Assembly (NCBI GenBank): GCA_023253795.1
Contig: JALRFG010000060.1
Location: 322-9,969 of the forward strand
Reading direction: 5' to 3'
Source of the DNA: Methylocystis sp.
GTDB lineage: Bacteria > Pseudomonadota > Alphaproteobacteria > Rhizobiales > Beijerinckiaceae
DNA length: 9,648 nucleotides
Shown here: one piece after another, positions 7,870 through 9,648 of the stretch
How positions within the stretch are numbered: the stretch's first letter is position 1
How the letters are laid out: each line of letters opens with the position of its first letter
The notes under the pieces: generated by a model
Database searches by the model: none
What the model saw: only the letters and a program-made list of their open reading frames with translations
Told to the model about the DNA's origin: nothing
Program-made: the position numbers and the translations under genes

Positions 7870-8337
7870 CTAGCTGATTTCGACGATTTTGGCGCTGTGG
7901 TGGATGACTTCCGCGCCATCGCCGACGCTTTTGCCCATCAACCCCTGCGCCAGCGGCGCAACATAGGGGATGAGCCCCTTCGCCGGATCGCCCTCGTCCT
8001 CGCCGACCAGCCTGAAGCTGCGGCGCTCGCCGTCGTCGAGTTCGACGACGACGCGATGGCCGAAGCGCACATGCGCATGATCGGCGATCGGATGAACCAC
8101 TTCGGCGCTGGCGCGGCGCGACGTCCAGTAGCGCAGGTCGCGCAGGGCGACGGCGAGCGCATGATTGTCGGCGGCGGCGGTGGCCTTGTCGATTTCCTTG
8201 TGCAGGCGGGTCAGTTCGCGCTCGATCTGCTCAAGTCCTTCCGGCGTCACGAGATTGCGGTGCGGACTGACCGTGCGATCGGGCAAATCCTCGCGCGGAT
8301 TGTCGTCGTCCTGCTCTTTGGTGAAAGCCGAGCTCAT
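7870..8337 (-). CDS. GreA/GreB-family transcription factor (RNA polymerase secondary-channel type)
   Basis: 155 residues. The N-terminal third is a disordered, acidic lead (MSSAFTKEQDDDNPREDLPD), then RNLVTPEGLEQIERELTRLHKEI opens a coiled coil that returns through LRDLRYWTSRRASAEVV. The C-terminal half is the FKBP-like Gre domain (PF01272-like): FGHRVVVELDDGERRSFRLVGEDEGDPAKGLIPYVAPLAQGLMGKSVGDGAEV, with the strongly conserved IVG-type/D-E and SPLA-like/G-VGD blocks. Gre factors insert the coiled coil into the RNA polymerase secondary channel; canonical GreA/GreB tips carry a GD...SENA(D/E)Y motif. Here the tip reads ATAAADNHALAVA, shorter and without that motif, so RNA-cleavage stimulation is doubtful. 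The start is ATG at 8337 with GAGGA 9 nt upstream; the open frame extends to 8484, but that part holds the promoter and lacks family similarity. Its TAG stop is the first base triplet of a palindromic element. Confidence 0.88.
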   Translation of the reverse strand: MSSAFTKEQDDDNPREDLPDRTVSPHRNLVTPEGLEQIERELTRLHKEIDKATAAADNHALAVALRDLRYWTSRRASAEVVHPIADHAHVRFGHRVVVELDDGERRSFRLVGEDEGDPAKGLIPYVAPLAQGLMGKSVGDGAEVIHHSAKIVEIS

Positions 8338-8401
8338 GCGTGGGGATCCTCGAAACGGGTGATCGAAGCGAAAAATAATCGGCCCTGAAGGCCTTGGCGG
8401 C

Positions 8402-8430
8402 ATTAGACCCGAGACGCCGGTTAATGTCGA
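8402..8430 (-). promoter_or_regulatory. Candidate sigma-70 promoter of the Gre-like gene
   Basis: On the minus strand TCGACA (8430-8425) and TCTAAT (8407-8402) each differ from consensus by one base, with an ideal 17-nt spacer. Transcription would begin near 8396, giving a leader of about 58 nt with the ribosome site GAGGA at its end. It lies in the 153-nt gap after acuI, where no clear terminator for acuI is seen. Confidence 0.5.
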
Positions 8431-8490
8431 GAATTTTGCGATACTTGCGACAATTCGCTCATCTGCGCGCCGCGTCCGGGCCAATGCGGT

Positions 8491-9492
8491 TCAGCTGTCG
8501 GCGGCCGCCGGCATTTCGATCACGGTGCGACCGCGAATCGCCCCGCGGACAATCGTTTTCGCCTTCTCCAGCGCCTGATCAAAGGGCACGGTTTCCCGCA
8601 TGGCGTCGATCAGCGCCGGATCGAGATCGGCGGCGAGCCGTCCCCAAGCCTCGCGGCGCAAGGCGATGCGCGGCCGGACGCTTTCGACCCCGAGCAGGGA
8701 CACGCCGCGCAGAATGAAGGGCGCGACGCTGGTCGGCAGATCCATGCCGCCGACATTACCGCAGGCGGCGATGGCGCCGTCGCAGCGGGTCTGGGCCAGA
8801 AGATTGGCGAGGGTGACGCCGCCCACCATATCGACGCCGGCGGCGAATCTTTGTTCCTGAAGAAGCTTCCCGGGCGTCGTGAAGGCGTCGCGGGCCAGAA
8901 TTTCGCTGGCGCCGAGCTGGCGCAGATAATCGGCTTCGCTCTCTCGCCCGGTGACGGCGGCGACCCGCCAGCCGGAGCGGGCCAGCAAGGCCACGGCGAA
9001 GGAGCCGACCCCGCCGGCGGCGCCGGTGACGATGGCGGTTCCGTCCGCCGGCGTCAGCCCGTGGCGCTCAAGCGCCAGCAGGCAGAACATGGCGGTCAGA
9101 CCGGCGGTGCCGGCGGTCATGGCGCGCGCGGCGGTGAGTCCATCAGGAAGATGCGTCAGCCAGTCGCCGTTGAGCCGGGCTTTCTCGGCGAAACCGCCGA
9201 AATGCGATTCGCCGACGCCGCAGCCGGTGGCGACGACGCGGTCGCCGGGTTTGAAATCGGGATGGGTCGAGCGCGTCACGCGTCCGGCGAGATCAACGCC
9301 GGGGATCATCGGAAAGCGCCGGACGACCGGACGTTCGCCGGTGATGGCGAGGCCGTCCTTGTAGTTGATGGCGGAATGGGTCACGTCGAGATCGACGTCG
9401 CCGGGCATCAGCTCGGCTTCGTCCATTTCGACATAGGCGGCGCGGGAGCCCTCGCCGTCGCGGTCGACGCGAATGGCCCGGAACCGGCTCAG
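8491..9492 (-). CDS. acuI: AcuI/YhdH-type acrylyl-CoA reductase (NADPH, MDR family); probable CTG start
   Basis: Medium-chain dehydrogenase/reductase of the YhdH/AcuI group (TIGR02823-like), which reduces acrylyl-CoA to propionyl-CoA with NADPH in the cytoplasm; known roles are 3-hydroxypropionate and DMSP-derived acrylate use or detoxification. 333 residues from the CTG, close to E. coli AcuI (324). Numbered from the CTG: SAINYKDGLAITG (about 40-52), FPMIPGVDLAG, GVGESHFGGFAEKARLNGDW (92-111), TAGTAGLTAM, the NADP-binding VTGAAGGVGS (155-164), TGRE with R183 likely contacting the 2'-phosphate, ACGNVGG, and C-terminal GAIRGRTVIEM. No zinc-ligand set is seen, as expected for this group. The first in-frame ATG is at 9426 and would remove the first beta-strand, FRAIRV. 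No ATG, GTG or TTG lies between it and the in-frame stop at 9534-9532. CTG at 9492 is preceded by AGGAAGG at 8 nt. The substrate is inferred from family. Confidence 0.9.
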   Translation of the reverse strand: MSRFRAIRVDRDGEGSRAAYVEMDEAELMPGDVDLDVTHSAINYKDGLAITGERPVVRRFPMIPGVDLAGRVTRSTHPDFKPGDRVVATGCGVGESHFGGFAEKARLNGDWLTHLPDGLTAARAMTAGTAGLTAMFCLLALERHGLTPADGTAIVTGAAGGVGSFAVALLARSGWRVAAVTGRESEADYLRQLGASEILARDAFTTPGKLLQEQRFAAGVDMVGGVTLANLLAQTRCDGAIAACGNVGGMDLPTSVAPFILRGVSLLGVESVRPRIALRREAWGRLAADLDPALIDAMRETVPFDQALEKAKTIVRGAIRGRTVIEMPAAADS

Positions 9493-9507
9493 CGGCCTAG
9501 CCTTCCT
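9493..9507 (-). promoter_or_regulatory. Strong ribosome binding site that points to the CTG start of acuI
   Basis: On the minus strand (G)AGGAAGG at 9507-9501 is followed by 8 nt (CTAGGCCG) and then CTG at 9492-9490. The site overlaps the last codons (GAG GAA GGC) and stop of the upstream acidic gene, so translation of the two genes is probably coupled. No comparable site precedes the ATG at 9426. Confidence 0.6.
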
Positions 9508-9648
9508 CGTCGGTTTCGATATCGCCGTCGATCAGGCCGGCGACGTCGTCGTCCTCGCCTTCTTCCTCTTCGAGGAAGGTGTCGTCCGTATCGTCGTCCT
9601 CGATCTCGACGTCATCCACATCGTCAATCGTCTCGACCGCCACCTCTT
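9497..9648 (-). CDS. Acidic C-terminal tail of a FYDLN-acid-domain (TIGR02300-like) protein, partial
   Basis: Only the last 49 residues and TAG stop are present; the start is beyond the right edge. 27 of 49 residues are Asp or Glu and none is Lys, Arg or His. The blocks DDTFLEEEEGEDDDVAGLI and the end DEEG match, from memory, the tail of the alphaproteobacterial TIGR02300/PF09538 family, whose N-terminal half carries a zinc-ribbon-like segment and the FYDLN motif (outside this window). Function of the family is unknown. It ends 4 nt before the CTG of acuI and its last codons carry the acuI ribosome site, so the two are likely one transcription unit. Confidence 0.75.
   Translation of the reverse strand, partial: EVAVETIDDVDDVEIEDDDTDDTFLEEEEGEDDDVAGLIDGDIETDEEG

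Noticed and set aside
7897..8388. Plus-strand open frame opposite the Gre-like gene
   Set aside because: Antisense shadow with low-complexity Ala/Arg/Val text; the minus strand encodes a recognisable Gre domain.
8338..8484. N-terminal extension of the Gre-like protein by 49 residues
   Set aside because: The stretch contains the candidate promoter and ribosome site and does not resemble Gre proteins; ATG 8337 is better.
1..9648. Search for a CRISPR array, transposase, integrase, toxin-antitoxin pair, tRNA or a novel defence system
   Set aside because: None seen; the genes are recognisable efflux, envelope, metabolic and housekeeping types.

Overview
The window looks like chromosomal DNA from an alphaproteobacterium of the Hyphomicrobiales (Rhizobiales) type. 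This rests on four things: an Omp25/Omp31-like surface barrel with the mature start ADLPTRKEP and a proline run, a rhizobial-type TolC, the acidic tail of a 'FYDLN acid domain' (TIGR02300-like) protein, and moderately high GC with dispersed-looking palindromes starting TAGAGC. Genus cannot be fixed from sequence reading alone. Every gene I can support lies on the minus strand, so the biological order runs from the right edge to the left.

Right part (about 7730-9648), housekeeping: the C-terminal tail of a very acidic protein (cut by the edge); an AcuI/YhdH-type acrylyl-CoA reductase that seems to use a CTG start just after it; a GreA/GreB-family factor with its own candidate promoter; then RarA (MgsA), the clamp-loader-like AAA+ ATPase. 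Two palindromic elements face each other in the gap between the Gre-like gene and rarA. One supplies the Gre stop codon and may act as a terminator. The other explains a false N-terminal extension of rarA.

Middle (about 5310-6420): a monocistronic Omp25-like outer-membrane barrel gene with a candidate promoter, a good ribosome binding site and a strong intrinsic terminator.

Left part (1-5102), metal efflux: an operon in the order membrane fusion protein, RND pump, outer membrane factor. The pump is a CzcA-type heavy-metal RND protein that keeps the DFG...D...E proton-relay residues of transmembrane helix 4, which points to divalent cations (Zn/Co/Cd) rather than Cu/Ag. The genes are packed (12 nt gap, then an ATGA overlap). 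The outer membrane factor is a TolC of the type I secretion class rather than a CzcC, and it runs off the left edge. Together the three would form a channel crossing the whole envelope. No metal-sensing regulator is visible nearby.

I see no CRISPR array, transposase, prophage gene, tRNA or rRNA, and no clear sign of an undescribed multi-gene system. The most worthwhile oddities are the CTG start, the convergent palindromes, the Gre-like protein lacking the usual acidic tip, and the CzcA/TolC pairing.
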